From contig JAFAXD010000339.1 in assembly GCA_019241285.1 (NCBI GenBank), positions 1 through 34,374 of the forward strand: a stretch of DNA of 34,374 nt. The letters are read 5' to 3'. Positions 13,957 through 23,370 of this stretch are shown piece by piece; positions within the stretch are counted from its first letter, which is position 1, and each line of letters begins with the position of its first letter. Made by a program: the position numbers and the translations under genes. Under the pieces are notes generated by a model. The model worked only from the letters and a program-made list of their open reading frames with translations, had not been told where the DNA came from and did not search any database. The DNA comes from Xanthobacteraceae bacterium (GTDB taxonomy: Bacteria; Pseudomonadota; Alphaproteobacteria; Rhizobiales; Xanthobacteraceae).

Positions 13957-16900
13957 TCAATGCCGATCCTTGGCTTCCGCTTCGAGTTGCGCTTTGAGCG
14001 CCGCCAGTTTGGCAAACGGGGAATCCGGATCAGGCTCCTTGCCGCGCCGGTCGCGCCCCGCCTCCCAGACCCGCGGCGGCCGATCTTCGTCGCGCCGGTC
14101 ACGCCGGCGATCCCGATCCCGCCCTTCGCGCCGCCCCTCGTGGCTGCGAGGCGCTGCGCGATCTGTTGTATCGCGCGGTTTGCGGCGGTCCTCACGATCG
14201 CGGCGAGGCTCCTCCCGATGGGGTGTTGGCGACGGAGCCTCTGCGGCGGCCTGCCCTGCGGCAGGCGCTTGGGTCTGCGCCGGTGACTCCGCCGGTTTTC
14301 TGTCGCGCACCGGCCGCCGCCGTCGCGGCCTTCGTTCCTCGGACCGACCTGGCCGCCAGACCTCAATGTACTCCGGCTCGGCTGCGGCCGGGGTGTCGGG
14401 CTTCTCAGCACTTGACGCCTCGGCCTCCGTCGGCCGTTCGGTTGCATCGAGGCCCGCCTCTTCGGCCGCCACTGCACCTTCCGCCGGTACCTCTTCGGAC
14501 ACCGCTAGGACCTCGGAAGTTTGCGGTTCGGCTGCGGAGTCCTGCTCGGCTTGAAGCTCCGTCGCGGCCGGTTCAACCACAGCGTCGGTTGCCGCCTCAG
14601 CAGGCCCGTATTGAGCCGCCGTAGCCGGCTCCTCAGCAGATAAAGGCGGCGTCGTGTCCGGTTCCGCGAGCGCTTGCTCGACAACGCTTTCCTCAGCGGA
14701 AGGAGCTTCAGCGGGCGACGCCTCGACAGGCCGCGGGCGGCGGTCCAGGCGATAGCCAAGGGCGCGCAGGATCGAGCCAAAATCCTCACCCGACGACCCC
14801 GTGAGCGACGTCATGGCTTGGGTGACGGTGAAGCCACGCCCGTCAAACGCACCGGCCGGCTTCGGCGTGACACCATCTTTCCAGAGCAATGCGGGCCGGA
14901 TCAGATCGGCCAACCGCTCCAAAATATCGACGCGCACCGCGCGTTCCCCGCACACGCGATATCCTATGGTGCGGTAGAGCTGTTTGTTGGTGTCCTGGTC
15001 GACCCGGAATGACGTGCGGCCGCTGGCCGCAAGGCGCAGCAGCTCATCCATTCCGGTGAGATCGGGGCCGCCGTTCTTGAGCGCCCACAATTGCGCGGCG
15101 AGCGCGCGTGGACCCGGCTTGAGCAGCGCCGGCACATAGATATGATACGCCCCGAAACGAACGCCGTGCTTGCGCAACGTCGCGCGCGCAGCTTGATCGA
15201 GGTTCTTGACGTCGTCAGCGACTTTGCCGCGCTCCAACACCCCGAGGGCTTCGACGATCTGATAAGCAATGCCGCGGGCGAGGCCGGTGATGTCGTCAGC
15301 CGCACTCAGCACGAACAGCGGCGACAAGGCGCGTTCGATGTGCGTGTGGGTCCACAGGTCGAGCCGCGTCTGCACCGCTTCTTGTGCGGCACCAGTCAAA
15401 TGCTCGTCGGCCAGGATGCGCACCCGCGGGCGCAGCAGATTGTCGCCTGCCGTGAGCTTCGCGACCGCATCACCAATCCAGCGGATGGTCCCATCCGCGG
15501 CAAGGACAAACTGCGAATCCGGCGCGTGCGCGAGGCGCGTAGCGCGCGCCTCGATCTCGCCCGCCAGCGCTTTCTGCGCCGCGCCCGACAGCGCCTTCGC
15601 TTCCGATCCGCCCGCCGACGCATCGGGAGCAAAGCGAAAGCCCTCCAGTCGCCCGATGACATGGCCTTCGACGATCACGTCACCGGTCTTGCTGATTTCG
15701 GTTTCCAGCATCGCGTTCTCTTTGAGGCGTCGCATCAACACACTGGTGCGACGATCAACGAAGCGCTCCGCCAAGCGCTCGTGCAGGGCGTCCGATAGCT
15801 TATCTTCCACCCCGCGGGCAACGCCCTGCCAGTGTTCCGGATCTTTGAGCCAATCGGGACGGTTCGCCGCAAAGGTCCAAGTCCGGATGTGCGCGATCCG
15901 CGTCGATAATGTGTCGATGCCACCATCGGTGCGATCCGCCTGGGCGATCTGCTGTGAGAACCAGTCATCGGGGATGTTACCGTCCCGCATGAGAAAACCA
16001 TAGAGCGTCGTGACGAGCTCTGCGTGCGCGGCGGGTGAGATCTTGCGGTAGTCGGGGACCTGACAAACTTCCCAAAGGCGCTCAATTGCTGCGCGCGTCG
16101 TGGCGATTGCCCGTATGTCTTCATCGCGGCCCGCATGTTCGAGCACAACGATGTCTTCCGCCATCGGTGCGCGCGTGAGCCCCGGCAATGATGGATTCGT
16201 CGTCAACGACGCCGTGAGCGCGCCGATCGAGGAAAAATCAAGATCGTTGCTGCGCCATTGCAGCACGCGCACCGGGTCGAACGCGTGCGCTTCCAGCGCC
16301 TGCACCAACTCATGTTCAAATGGCGGACAGCGTCCGGTGCTGCCGAACGTGCCGTCGCGCGTCGCTCGGCCGGCGCGGCCTGCGATCTGCGCAAACTCGA
16401 TCGGATTGAGCTTGCGATATTGATAGCCATCAAACTTGCGATCCGATGCAAACGCAACGTGGTCTACATCTAGATTAAGACCCATCCCGATCGCGTCGGT
16501 GGCGACCAGATAATCGACGTCGCCCGATTGATACAACGCGACCTGCGCATTGCGGGTGCGCGGCGAAAGCGCTCCGAGCACGACGGCGGCGCCGCCCCGC
16601 TGGCGCCGGATCAGTTCGGCGATCGCGTACACTTCTTCCGTTGAAAACGCCACGATTGCGGATCGACGCGGCAGACGTGTAATTTTTTTGTCGCCCGAAA
16701 AGCTCAGCGTCGACAGCCGCGGCCGGCTCAACACATTGGCGCCGGGAAGCAGCTTGTCGACCATCGGCCGCATGGTGGCGGCCCCGAGGATCAGCGTCTC
16801 CTCGCGCCCGCGCCGATTCAGCATCCGATCGGTGAATACATGGCCGCGCTCAAGATCAGCGGCGAGCTGGATCTCATCGACGGCGAGGAACGCCACGTCG

Positions 16901-17199
16901 AGGTCGCGCGGCATCGCTTCGACAGTCGCGACCCAGTAGCGCGCATTCGGCGGCTTGATCTTTTCTTCACCGGTGATCAGCGCAACGGCGTCGCTGCCAA
17001 CGCGTTCGAGACACTTGTTGTAGACCTCGCGCGCGAGGAGCCGCAGCGGCAACCCGATGAGGCCCGAGCTGTGCGCCAGCATGCGCTCGATGGCGAGATG
17101 GGTCTTGCCGGTATTGGTCGGCCCGAGCACCGCGGTGACGCCTGCACCGCGCGCGCGGGGATCACGGTTCGGCGTTGCAGCGGAAAGAGAGAGTGCCAT
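13957..17199 (-). CDS. SUV3-like DEAD/DEAH RNA helicase with long acidic/basic C-terminal tail
   Basis: 1080 residues. The motor shows Walker A GPTNTGKT (26-33), motif II DEIQ (108-111), motif III-like GAAT (139-142), VATDAIGMGLNL (232-243) and motif VI QIAGRAGR (271-278), the pattern of the mitochondrial SUV3 / bacterial SUV3-like family of NTP-driven RNA helicases. A C-terminal helicase-associated region reaches about residue 810. The last 270 residues are low complexity: first a Glu/Ala/Pro-rich acidic stretch, then a strongly Arg/Asp-rich basic stretch (for example RREGRDRDRRRDRRDEDRPP), probably disordered and RNA- or partner-binding. It precedes an S4 RNA-binding protein gene. The 620-base region upstream holds two LexA-type boxes, the nearer ending about 105 bases before this start. 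Confidence 0.9.
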   Translation of the reverse strand: MALSLSAATPNRDPRARGAGVTAVLGPTNTGKTHLAIERMLAHSSGLIGLPLRLLAREVYNKCLERVGSDAVALITGEEKIKPPNARYWVATVEAMPRDLDVAFLAVDEIQLAADLERGHVFTDRMLNRRGREETLILGAATMRPMVDKLLPGANVLSRPRLSTLSFSGDKKITRLPRRSAIVAFSTEEVYAIAELIRRQRGGAAVVLGALSPRTRNAQVALYQSGDVDYLVATDAIGMGLNLDVDHVAFASDRKFDGYQYRKLNPIEFAQIAGRAGRATRDGTFGSTGRCPPFEHELVQALEAHAFDPVRVLQWRSNDLDFSSIGALTASLTTNPSLPGLTRAPMAEDIVVLEHAGRDEDIRAIATTRAAIERLWEVCQVPDYRKISPAAHAELVTTLYGFLMRDGNIPDDWFSQQIAQADRTDGGIDTLSTRIAHIRTWTFAANRPDWLKDPEHWQGVARGVEDKLSDALHERLAERFVDRRTSVLMRRLKENAMLETEISKTGDVIVEGHVIGRLEGFRFAPDASAGGSEAKALSGAAQKALAGEIEARATRLAHAPDSQFVLAADGTIRWIGDAVAKLTAGDNLLRPRVRILADEHLTGAAQEAVQTRLDLWTHTHIERALSPLFVLSAADDITGLARGIAYQIVEALGVLERGKVADDVKNLDQAARATLRKHGVRFGAYHIYVPALLKPGPRALAAQLWALKNGGPDLTGMDELLRLAASGRTSFRVDQDTNKQLYRTIGYRVCGERAVRVDILERLADLIRPALLWKDGVTPKPAGAFDGRGFTVTQAMTSLTGSSGEDFGSILRALGYRLDRRPRPVEASPAEAPSAEESVVEQALAEPDTTPPLSAEEPATAAQYGPAEAATDAVVEPAATELQAEQDSAAEPQTSEVLAVSEEVPAEGAVAAEEAGLDATERPTEAEASSAEKPDTPAAAEPEYIEVWRPGRSEERRPRRRRPVRDRKPAESPAQTQAPAAGQAAAEAPSPTPHREEPRRDREDRRKPRDTTDRAAPRSHEGRREGRDRDRRRDRRDEDRPPRVWEAGRDRRGKEPDPDSPFAKLAALKAQLEAEAKDRH

Positions 17200-17304
17200 T
17201 CAATGTCCTGGCGCGGTTGCCGGCTGATGCGCAAGCCCGCAGTGCTCGATGACCTTACGGTAGTGATACTCGGGGATCGTGGATCATCCGCGCATTAACG
17301 TTGT

Positions 17305-17319
17305 GAACGGGCTTCGAAC
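17305..17319. promoter_or_regulatory. LexA (SOS) box, copy 1
   Basis: GAAC-N7-GAAC (GAACGGGCTTCGAAC), the reverse complement of GTTC-N7-GTTC, the direct-repeat LexA motif of alphaproteobacteria. A further GTTC follows after another N7 (17327-17330), so the same DNA also reads GAAC-N7-GTTC. It lies 105 bases before the helicase start codon. Confidence 0.6.
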
Positions 17320-17373
17320 GAATCGCGTTCGAATCGCGGACCTATGTTCAATCCGGATTCGTTCACGGCGACA
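17305..17373. repeat. Duplicated element, copy 1, with stem arms GAACGAAT / ATTCGTTC
   Basis: Aligns without gaps to 17596-17664 at 52 of 69 positions. The outer boxes and both arms of the inverted repeat (17316-17323 and 17357-17364) are identical in the two copies, while most differences fall in the central loop around 17347-17356. This is the pattern of a structured or protein-bound element rather than a coding one. Confidence 0.75.
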
Positions 17374-17595
17374 GCTCGCGTCTCCGAGCGCCAACACCAC
17401 AACATAGGGGGGCAATGTGGATCCTGCGAGGCGAAAAAACATCATCAATCCTTAATGCGCGAATTGCCCCCGATCTCAGTTTTGTCGTTAGCCCGAACTC
17501 GGGCGCAAAACCAGAACCCCGCTATGCAGCAGCATGATCACACGCCCACGTGACAAGCGCATAAGCGCGCTAAAACCTGGATGTTCTGGTTCTTA

Positions 17596-17610
17596 GAACG
17601 AGTCTCGAAC
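17596..17610. promoter_or_regulatory. LexA (SOS) box, copy 2
   Basis: GAAC-N7-GAAC (GAACGAGTCTCGAAC), a second exact match to the alphaproteobacterial LexA direct-repeat motif at the same place in the duplicated element. The third half-site of copy 1 is degenerate here (GCCC for GTTC). Confidence 0.58.
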
Positions 17611-17664
17611 GAATCGCGCCCGAATCGCTGACTCATGGCTTGTACTCATTCGTTCACGGCCACA
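17596..17664. repeat. Duplicated element, copy 2, with stem arms GAACGAAT / ATTCGTTC
   Basis: Second copy, exactly 291 bases from the first. Arms at 17607-17614 and 17648-17655. The sequence just after it, GGCCACATGTGGAGGCC, forms a further palindrome; the matching position after copy 1 holds an unrelated hairpin (GCTCG/CGAGC at 17374-17389). Confidence 0.75.
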
Positions 17665-17821
17665 TGTGGAGGCCATCCGCGATCTCTCACGCTAAATGCA
17701 GTGTATTTTCGGTTCTGGCGCGCTCCCGCACGAGCAATGAGGTCATTGCCGTTGCGACTCCACGAGCCGCAAGCAGAGTCAATACGTCACCTGAGATTCT
17801 TGCCGAAATTTATGTCCTGAT

Positions 17822-18652
17822 TTACTGACCGAGCCTGGTCGGCGTGACATTGGGCTGCTGACTGGCAGTGAATTGAGTCGCCTGCATAACGCCGGTTCCG
17901 AGTGGCGTCGGCAGCCTGAACCAAAACGGCACGAGCACGCGAGTCGCCCCAATAGGGGCCAGCGCCACTTCCATATCGCGCTGCGCAATCAGGTATTTGA
18001 GCGCGGCGCGCTCGGGACGATAACCGGCGATCGGGCGGAAATAGATCGCACAGACCACCACGGGTCCTTCATAGCTCTTGTCCAGCTTCACCCGTTCCAT
18101 GCGCTTGTAAGCCAGCTGCAGGTCGTAACGCATACGGCCGTCGAAGATCGAGACCGTGCGTCTACAAGCCTCCGGACTGACCGGATCGCCATTTCCAGGC
18201 ATGCGCAGGAGGGACGCGCTCATTGGATCCGTTACCCCACGCAGGTGCGCCTCGGTCACCGGAATTCGGTCGGGGCCGGGGGGCGGCGGTTGGGGTACAA
18301 TCGAGAATTCCTTGACGTTGCCGCCGGCAATCAGCATGCGCAGAGTGTCGGTTTCGCCGTCCTGGGTGATGGTCGCCGCATAGTTTCCCGGCGCTAGGCG
18401 CCCGTTCACAATGGCGCCCCGCACCGCACTTGTGCCCGCCCCGGTGGAGAATATGCGCAGCAGGCCCGTCGTGGCTCCGCTCGCAGCGGCCGTATACTGA
18501 TCATCGGCGATTTCGATGACCCAGTTGCCCTTTCCGATGGTCACTCCGGCAAAAGTGACCACGAAACGCGCGTCGAGCTTCGCCTGGGCGCAGGCGAGCT
18601 GAGGCGCCAGCGCAAGCGCGGCCGACAACAGCGCACTGCGAATGGACGGCAT
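17822..18652 (-). CDS. DUF3108 domain protein, exported
   Basis: 276 residues. A Sec signal peptide (MPSIRSALLSAALALAPQLACAQA) is followed by the beta-rich pattern of DUF3108 proteins: FVVTFAGVTIGKGNWVIEI, GLLRIFSTGAGTSAVRGAI, CRRTVSIFDGRMRYDLQLAYKRMERVK and VVVCAIYFRPIAGYRP near the C-terminus. It is expected to be periplasmic; the molecular function of this family is not established. It diverges from rpmB, with about 100 bases between its start and the rpmB promoter. Confidence 0.8.
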   Translation of the reverse strand: MPSIRSALLSAALALAPQLACAQAKLDARFVVTFAGVTIGKGNWVIEIADDQYTAAASGATTGLLRIFSTGAGTSAVRGAIVNGRLAPGNYAATITQDGETDTLRMLIAGGNVKEFSIVPQPPPPGPDRIPVTEAHLRGVTDPMSASLLRMPGNGDPVSPEACRRTVSIFDGRMRYDLQLAYKRMERVKLDKSYEGPVVVCAIYFRPIAGYRPERAALKYLIAQRDMEVALAPIGATRVLVPFWFRLPTPLGTGVMQATQFTASQQPNVTPTRLGQ

Positions 18653-18751
18653 CGGGCCTGTCTCGGCACCGATTAAGTCCTTTGTGTGATGGCGGCAGAG
18701 CGACGCGGCATTGCGGCTGAGGCCGTTAAAATACCCCGATTTCCCCTGTTC

Positions 18752-18780
18752 TTGACGCTGGCCGCCCTGATCACTATACG
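18752..18780 (+). promoter_or_regulatory. Predicted sigma-70 promoter of rpmB
   Basis: CTTGAC (18752-18757) and CTATAC (18775-18780) with a 17-base spacer, very close to the alphaproteobacterial housekeeping consensus CTTGAC-N17-CTATAT. It would give an untranslated leader of about 70 bases before the rpmB ATG at 18857. Confidence 0.75.
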
Positions 18781-18856
18781 TCCCCGGTCCAATAAATCCC
18801 GATACTCATTTGGCCCGGCTCGGCGCGGGCCAGGGTCTGTTGACGAGAGGTTTGCC

Positions 18857-19147
18857 ATGTCGCGGCGGTGCGAATTGACGGGCAAGGGTGCGCAGGTCGG
18901 CCACCGCGTCAGTCACTCCAACATCAAGACGAAACGTCGGTTTTTGCCCAACCTGTTCAATGTCACGATGATTTCGGAGGCGCTTGGACGCTCGGTGAAG
19001 CTGCGTGTCTCGGCGAATGCCATCAAGTCCGTCGACCATCGCGGCGGGCTCGACGCTTTTTTGCTGAAGGCGAAGGACGACGAGCTTTCGACCAAGGCGC
19101 TCGACATCAAGCGGCAGGTGGTGAAGAAGCGGGCCGAAGCGGCTTAG
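18857..19147 (+). CDS. rpmB: 50S ribosomal protein L28
   Basis: 96 residues, starting [22 protein letters not shown] and continuing [15 protein letters not shown], the conserved L28 core; the C-terminal half ([19 protein letters not shown]) is the alphaproteobacterial extension. It is a structural protein of the large subunit. GAGAGG lies six bases before the ATG. The upstream in-frame extension to 18686 contains the promoter and is not coding. It converges with the phytase-esterase-like gene, with 17 bases between the stop codons. Confidence 0.97.
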   Translation: MSRRCELTGKGAQVGHRVSHSNIKTKRRFLPNLFNVTMISEALGRSVKLRVSANAIKSVDHRGGLDAFLLKAKDDELSTKALDIKRQVVKKRAEAA

Positions 19148-19164
19148 GTCGCCCCACCGGGGGG

Positions 19165-20196
19165 TCATTCTCCTATCAGCGCAAACTGCAGCAGGATCGT
19201 ACGCTGCAGCAGCGAAAAATTGTCGTCTGAGATCATGGTGAGCAGAACCTCCCCGGCGCTGCTGCGATGGACGCTCAGTCCCTCCATATTGTCGATCTGA
19301 TACCCCATATCGGCCGTCAGTATCTCTTCGCCGTCGACAACTGCGCCGGGGGCAAGTGTTTGAAGCGGAATGCGCCGGAGACGCATAGCGATCCCGCTGG
19401 TCCAGCTGAAACGGCGCTCCAACAACATGAGATTGCGGTCCGGTAAAACCGCGCAGTCACTGACGTCGAAGTCGTTGTGGCGCGCCACACTGAACTCGCC
19501 AGGCGTTCCGCCGCCGATCAGGAAACCGCGAAGGTTTCCGGCGCTGTCGAGGCCTCGTTCCGAAATCGCAACCAGCGTGCCACCGACCGGCATTGATCGC
19601 GGAATAAACTCGAGACACTCAAGGCCACGATTATTCGGCAAGCTGCTGATGCCCGCCGGAATCGCGATCGGTTGGCCTCGCGCCAGCAAACCGGAACGTC
19701 CGTAGTCGAGCCGCACAATCCGGTTGACGCGTTCGATGCCCACATAGAGCGTGCCGCCATCCACTGCGATCGACTCGGTGTCGTACCAACCACGCGCGGC
19801 GAGCGGGCGCCCGTCCGGCCCGAGAATCGGGGCCATCTCCGCCTCATCAATGCCAATTGGACGACCGTTGGCATAGGCGATACGCCCCTTAAGCCAACGC
19901 CCCTTGTCACTCAGTGAGATGAAGTTCGCCCCATCAGCAAACAGCCGCAAGGCAGACAGGCCGCCAAAGGGTTTGTAGGATGACGAAAGCTGCAGTCCGC
20001 CCCGGAACTCGAGCGGCCCGAAGCGAACGCGACCCCTTTCGCCAGGTTGAAAAGCATCGATCGGCTCCGCCTTGATTTGAATGCGAACGGGGCCGTTATC
20101 CGTCGGCCGGTCGGTCTGGCCGAGTGCCGGCAGCAGCACCAGCACGACAAGGAACGCACTCGCAAGCGCGAGCGCAGTCCGTACAAGCAAACTCAA
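19165..20196 (-). CDS. Exported esterase-like activity of phytase family protein
   Basis: 343 residues with an N-terminal signal peptide ([23 protein letters not shown]). Segments such as [46 protein letters not shown] and [23 protein letters not shown] match the beta-propeller family annotated as esterase-like activity of phytase. The substrate is unknown. The start is a TTG at 20196 that overlaps the cobT stop codon as TTGA, a classic coupled junction, so it is probably translated from the cobS-cobT transcript. Its role in a cobalamin context is not apparent. Confidence 0.8.
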   Translation of the reverse strand: MSLLVRTALALASAFLVVLVLLPALGQTDRPTDNGPVRIQIKAEPIDAFQPGERGRVRFGPLEFRGGLQLSSSYKPFGGLSALRLFADGANFISLSDKGRWLKGRIAYANGRPIGIDEAEMAPILGPDGRPLAARGWYDTESIAVDGGTLYVGIERVNRIVRLDYGRSGLLARGQPIAIPAGISSLPNNRGLECLEFIPRSMPVGGTLVAISERGLDSAGNLRGFLIGGGTPGEFSVARHNDFDVSDCAVLPDRNLMLLERRFSWTSGIAMRLRRIPLQTLAPGAVVDGEEILTADMGYQIDNMEGLSVHRSSAGEVLLTMISDDNFSLLQRTILLQFALIGE

Positions 20197-22085
20197 GCGT
20201 GCAGCCTTCGTGTCGGCCGGCGGCGCGGGGGAGTTGCCTGCTCATCAAACAATTCGGCGAGCTTCTCGGTCATGACGCCACCGAGCTCCTCCGCGTCCAC
20301 GATGGTCACGGCGCGCCGGTAGTAACGCGTGACATCGTGGCCAATACCGATCGCAATCAACTCGACCGGGGAGCGCAGCTCGATCTCCTCGATCACCCAG
20401 CGCAGATGCCGTTCCAGATAGTTGCCGGGGTTCACCGACAATGTGGAGTCATCAACCGGAGCGCCATCAGAGATCATCATCAGGATCTTGCGCTGCTCCG
20501 AGCGCGCGAGCAGGCGCTTGTGCGCCCAATCAAGCGCCTCGCCATCGATGTTCTCCTTGAGCAGGCCCTCGCGCATCATCAAACCGAGATTTTTGCGCGC
20601 ACGCCGCCAGGGCGCATCGGCCGATTTGTAGATGATATGCCGCAAATCATTCAGCCGCCCGGGGTTTGGCGGCTTCCCGGCGGCGAGCCAGGACTCGCGC
20701 GATTGACCGCCCTTCCAGGCGCGCGTGGTGAACCCCAGAATTTCGACCTTGACCCCGCAGCGCTCCAGCGTGCGCGCCAGAATATCGGCGCACGTCGCCG
20801 CCACCGTGATGGGGCGTCCGCGCATGGAACCGGAGTTATCCAGCAGCAGCGTAACCACCGTGTCGCGGAAGGTGGTATCTTTCTCCCACTTGAATGACAG
20901 CGGGTGGAGCGGGTCAACAATCACGCGCGAGAGCCGCGCCGGATCGAGCACGCCCTCCTCGAGATCGAACTCCCAGGATCGGTTTTGCTGCGCCATCAAC
21001 CGTCGCTGAAGTCGATTGGCAAGGCGTGACACCACACCCTGCAGATGAGCCAGTTGCTTGTCGAGATATCCGCGCAGGCGGTCGAGCTCCTCCGGATCGC
21101 ACAGGTCCTCGGCCCCGACAGTCTCGTCGAAACGCGGCGTGAACGGCTTGTAGTCCGGCCCGCGCGGCTCGTTCATGCCGTGCTGACGCGGCCGCCAGGG
21201 CTCCGCCGAATTTTCGTCGTCGCCCATTTCGGCGTCGTCGGGCATGTCGGTGGCCGGCGCATCCATCGCCTCTTCGGCGGTGTCGGGCCGATCCTCCGCG
21301 GACGCTTTCGCGTCCTCCGCGCTCATACGCTCGGCGTCATCCGACTCCGCCGCCTCGCCGTCCTGACCTTGCTGATCTTCGCTGCCGTTCTCGCCCTCGT
21401 CGTCTTCGCTTTCCTCATCATCGCGCGCGCGCTCATCGCCCATGTCAAGCGAGTCGAGGAGATCGTGCACCACATCGCCGAAGCGGCGCTGCTGCTCGAC
21501 CAGCCGCTCCAGCCGATCGAGCGCGCGGCCGGCACGCTCTTCAACAAATGGACGCCAGAGATCGACGAGTCGCTTCGCGGCGGGAGGAGGGGCCTGGCCG
21601 GTCAGCCGTTCGCGCACCATGAGGGCGACGGCTTCCTCGAGTGGCGCATCAGCCCGGTCAGTTACCTCGTCGAATTTGCCGCGATGAAATTTGTCGTTGA
21701 GCATCGCGGTGAGATTCTGTGCGACACCGTGCATACGCCGCGCGCCGATCGCCTCGACGCGCGCCTGCTCCACGGCCTCAAATACGGCCCGGGCCTGTTG
21801 GCCTCCCGGCATCAGCTTGCGATGGACAGCAGCGTCGTGACAGGCAAGGCGCAGCGCGATCGAATCGGCATGCCCACGCACGATGGCCGCATCTTCACGC
21901 GACAGGCGACGCGGCGGTTCAGGCAGCCGCGCCTTGCCACCGGCAAGGCCAGGTCGTTCCGCCGCAAAGGCGACTTCCACATCGGGATGTCGCGCGATCG
22001 CCCGCAAGCAGCTCGTCACCGCGCGCTTGAACGGTTCAGTCGGAGCTTCCTTGGCTGGCGTTTTCGGCTTGATGTTGGAAGACAT
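20193..22085 (-). CDS. cobT: Cobaltochelatase subunit CobT
   Basis: 630 residues, the usual CobT size. A helical N-terminal domain is followed by a highly acidic linker (about residues 215-300, rich in Asp/Glu/Ala) and a C-terminal von Willebrand A domain with the MIDAS motif DNSGSMRG (Asp416). With CobS it forms the AAA+/VWA chaperone that drives cobalt insertion by CobN into hydrogenobyrinic acid a,c-diamide in the aerobic cobalamin pathway. It lies 31 bases after cobS. The catalytic cobN is not in the window. This CobT is unrelated to the DMB phosphoribosyltransferase that carries the same symbol in enterobacteria. Confidence 0.95.
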   Translation of the reverse strand: MSSNIKPKTPAKEAPTEPFKRAVTSCLRAIARHPDVEVAFAAERPGLAGGKARLPEPPRRLSREDAAIVRGHADSIALRLACHDAAVHRKLMPGGQQARAVFEAVEQARVEAIGARRMHGVAQNLTAMLNDKFHRGKFDEVTDRADAPLEEAVALMVRERLTGQAPPPAAKRLVDLWRPFVEERAGRALDRLERLVEQQRRFGDVVHDLLDSLDMGDERARDDEESEDDEGENGSEDQQGQDGEAAESDDAERMSAEDAKASAEDRPDTAEEAMDAPATDMPDDAEMGDDENSAEPWRPRQHGMNEPRGPDYKPFTPRFDETVGAEDLCDPEELDRLRGYLDKQLAHLQGVVSRLANRLQRRLMAQQNRSWEFDLEEGVLDPARLSRVIVDPLHPLSFKWEKDTTFRDTVVTLLLDNSGSMRGRPITVAATCADILARTLERCGVKVEILGFTTRAWKGGQSRESWLAAGKPPNPGRLNDLRHIIYKSADAPWRRARKNLGLMMREGLLKENIDGEALDWAHKRLLARSEQRKILMMISDGAPVDDSTLSVNPGNYLERHLRWVIEEIELRSPVELIAIGIGHDVTRYYRRAVTIVDAEELGGVMTEKLAELFDEQATPPRRRPTRRLHA

Positions 22086-22116
22086 GGAACAATCTCATGC
22101 CGCGCGCTGACGCCCT

Positions 22117-23103
22117 TCAGCTCAGCGCAACGTTGACCGAACTCTCCGGCAGTTCCTGACCGAAACAGCGCTGATAGAACTCGGCGACGATCGGCCGTTC
22201 CAACTCATCGCATTTGTTCACGAACGTGACGCGGAACGCAAAGCCGAGATCCTTGAAGATATCAGCGTTCTCCGCCCAGGTAAGAACGGTGCGAGGACTC
22301 ATCACCGTCGACAGATCACCGTTCATGAAGGCGTTGCGCGTGAGATCCGCGACGCGCACCATCTTGTTGACGATGTCGCGCCCCTGGTCGGAGTGATAGT
22401 GCTTCGCCTTGGCGAGCACGATGTCGACTTCCTTATCGTGCGGCAGATAGTTGAGCGTGGTCACGATCGACCAGCGGTCCATCTGGCCCTGGTTGATCTG
22501 CTGCGTGCCGTGATAGAGACCCGTGGTGTCACCGAGCCCGACCGTATTGGCGGTCGCGAACAGCCGGAACGCCGGATGGGGCCGGATCACTTTGTTCTGA
22601 TCAAGCAGCGTGAGCTTGCCCGACGCTTCCAACACCCGCTGGATCACGAACATCACGTCCGGCCGTCCGGCGTCGTATTCGTCGAAGCAGATGGCGATGT
22701 TGTGCTGGAGCGCCCAGGGCAGGATTCCCTCGCGAAACTCGGTGACCTGCTGATTGTCCCTGATGACGTTTGCGTCCTTGCCGATCAGGTCGATACGGCT
22801 GATGTGACTGTCGAGATTGACGCGCACGCACGGCCAATTGAGCCTGGCTGCGACCTGCTCGATATGCGTGGACTTGCCTGTCCCATGATATCCGGTGACG
22901 ATGACCCGGCGATTGCGGGCAAAGCCGGCGAGGATAGCGAGGGTCGTGGCGCGGTCGAACCGGTAATCGGGATCGACGTCGGGCACGTGCTCGTCGGCCT
23001 CGGAATAAGCCGGGACCTCCATGTCGCTGTCGATTCCAAACACCTGTCGGATCGACACCTTCATATCGGGCAGCCCGGCCACGGCTTCAGTTGCGGTCGT
23101 CAT
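22117..23103 (-). CDS. cobS: Cobaltochelatase AAA+ ATPase subunit CobS
   Basis: 328 residues. The N-terminus [21 protein letters not shown] is the conserved CobS start. Walker A is GYHGTGKS (71-78), Walker B ICFDE (Asp141, Glu142), and the sensor region reads [21 protein letters not shown]. It is the hexameric ATPase ring of the CobN-CobS-CobT chelatase. cobT follows after 31 bases, and the J-domain protein gene precedes it by 267 bases; no clear promoter was identified in that gap (23104-23370). Confidence 0.96.
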   Translation of the reverse strand: MTTATEAVAGLPDMKVSIRQVFGIDSDMEVPAYSEADEHVPDVDPDYRFDRATTLAILAGFARNRRVIVTGYHGTGKSTHIEQVAARLNWPCVRVNLDSHISRIDLIGKDANVIRDNQQVTEFREGILPWALQHNIAICFDEYDAGRPDVMFVIQRVLEASGKLTLLDQNKVIRPHPAFRLFATANTVGLGDTTGLYHGTQQINQGQMDRWSIVTTLNYLPHDKEVDIVLAKAKHYHSDQGRDIVNKMVRVADLTRNAFMNGDLSTVMSPRTVLTWAENADIFKDLGFAFRVTFVNKCDELERPIVAEFYQRCFGQELPESSVNVALS

Positions 23104-23370
23104 GGATCCTCCACAACCTCGGAGTCCGTCCGAGGCGCGAATCGTGTTGGCGGAGCGGGTCGGAACACGTCAACTTAGCAGAACTATGCGCGCCCGCGAA
23201 AGCAGGCCTGAAGATAGCAAAATCGGCCTCGATTTCAGGCGCTTGCCACTGCCCGCTGACGCAGGCAACCCAGCCTTGCGGCGATTGCAGGCCGCTCCGG
23301 CGCACCATTCTCCAAATGGAGTCGAGGTCGCCGGGGATCAAGGTCGAAACTGGCGCGCTTACCTTATAAA

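Larger units (their letters stand above)
17200..17821. other. Gene-free region upstream of the helicase
   Basis: About 620 bases with no recognisable protein gene. It contains the duplicated LexA-box element at 17305-17373 and 17596-17664 and a two-part hairpin at 17479-17511 (GTTTTG/CAAAAC outer arm, GCCCG/CGGGC inner arm). Two short plus-strand frames begin at 17344 (69 codons) and 17635 (61 codons), each 25 bases after a LexA-type box. They share only the residues SFTAT close to the start and are not called as genes. Confidence 0.6.

Noticed and set aside
17344-17820. Two short plus-strand ORFs after the LexA boxes as protein genes
   Set aside because: The encoded peptides share only SFTAT from the duplicated DNA, then diverge completely; neither has a clear ribosome-binding site. 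Kept as a finding about the DNA element only.
21180-21450. Acidic low-complexity stretch in cobT as a foreign insertion
   Set aside because: An acidic linker between the helical and VWA domains is a normal property of CobT proteins.
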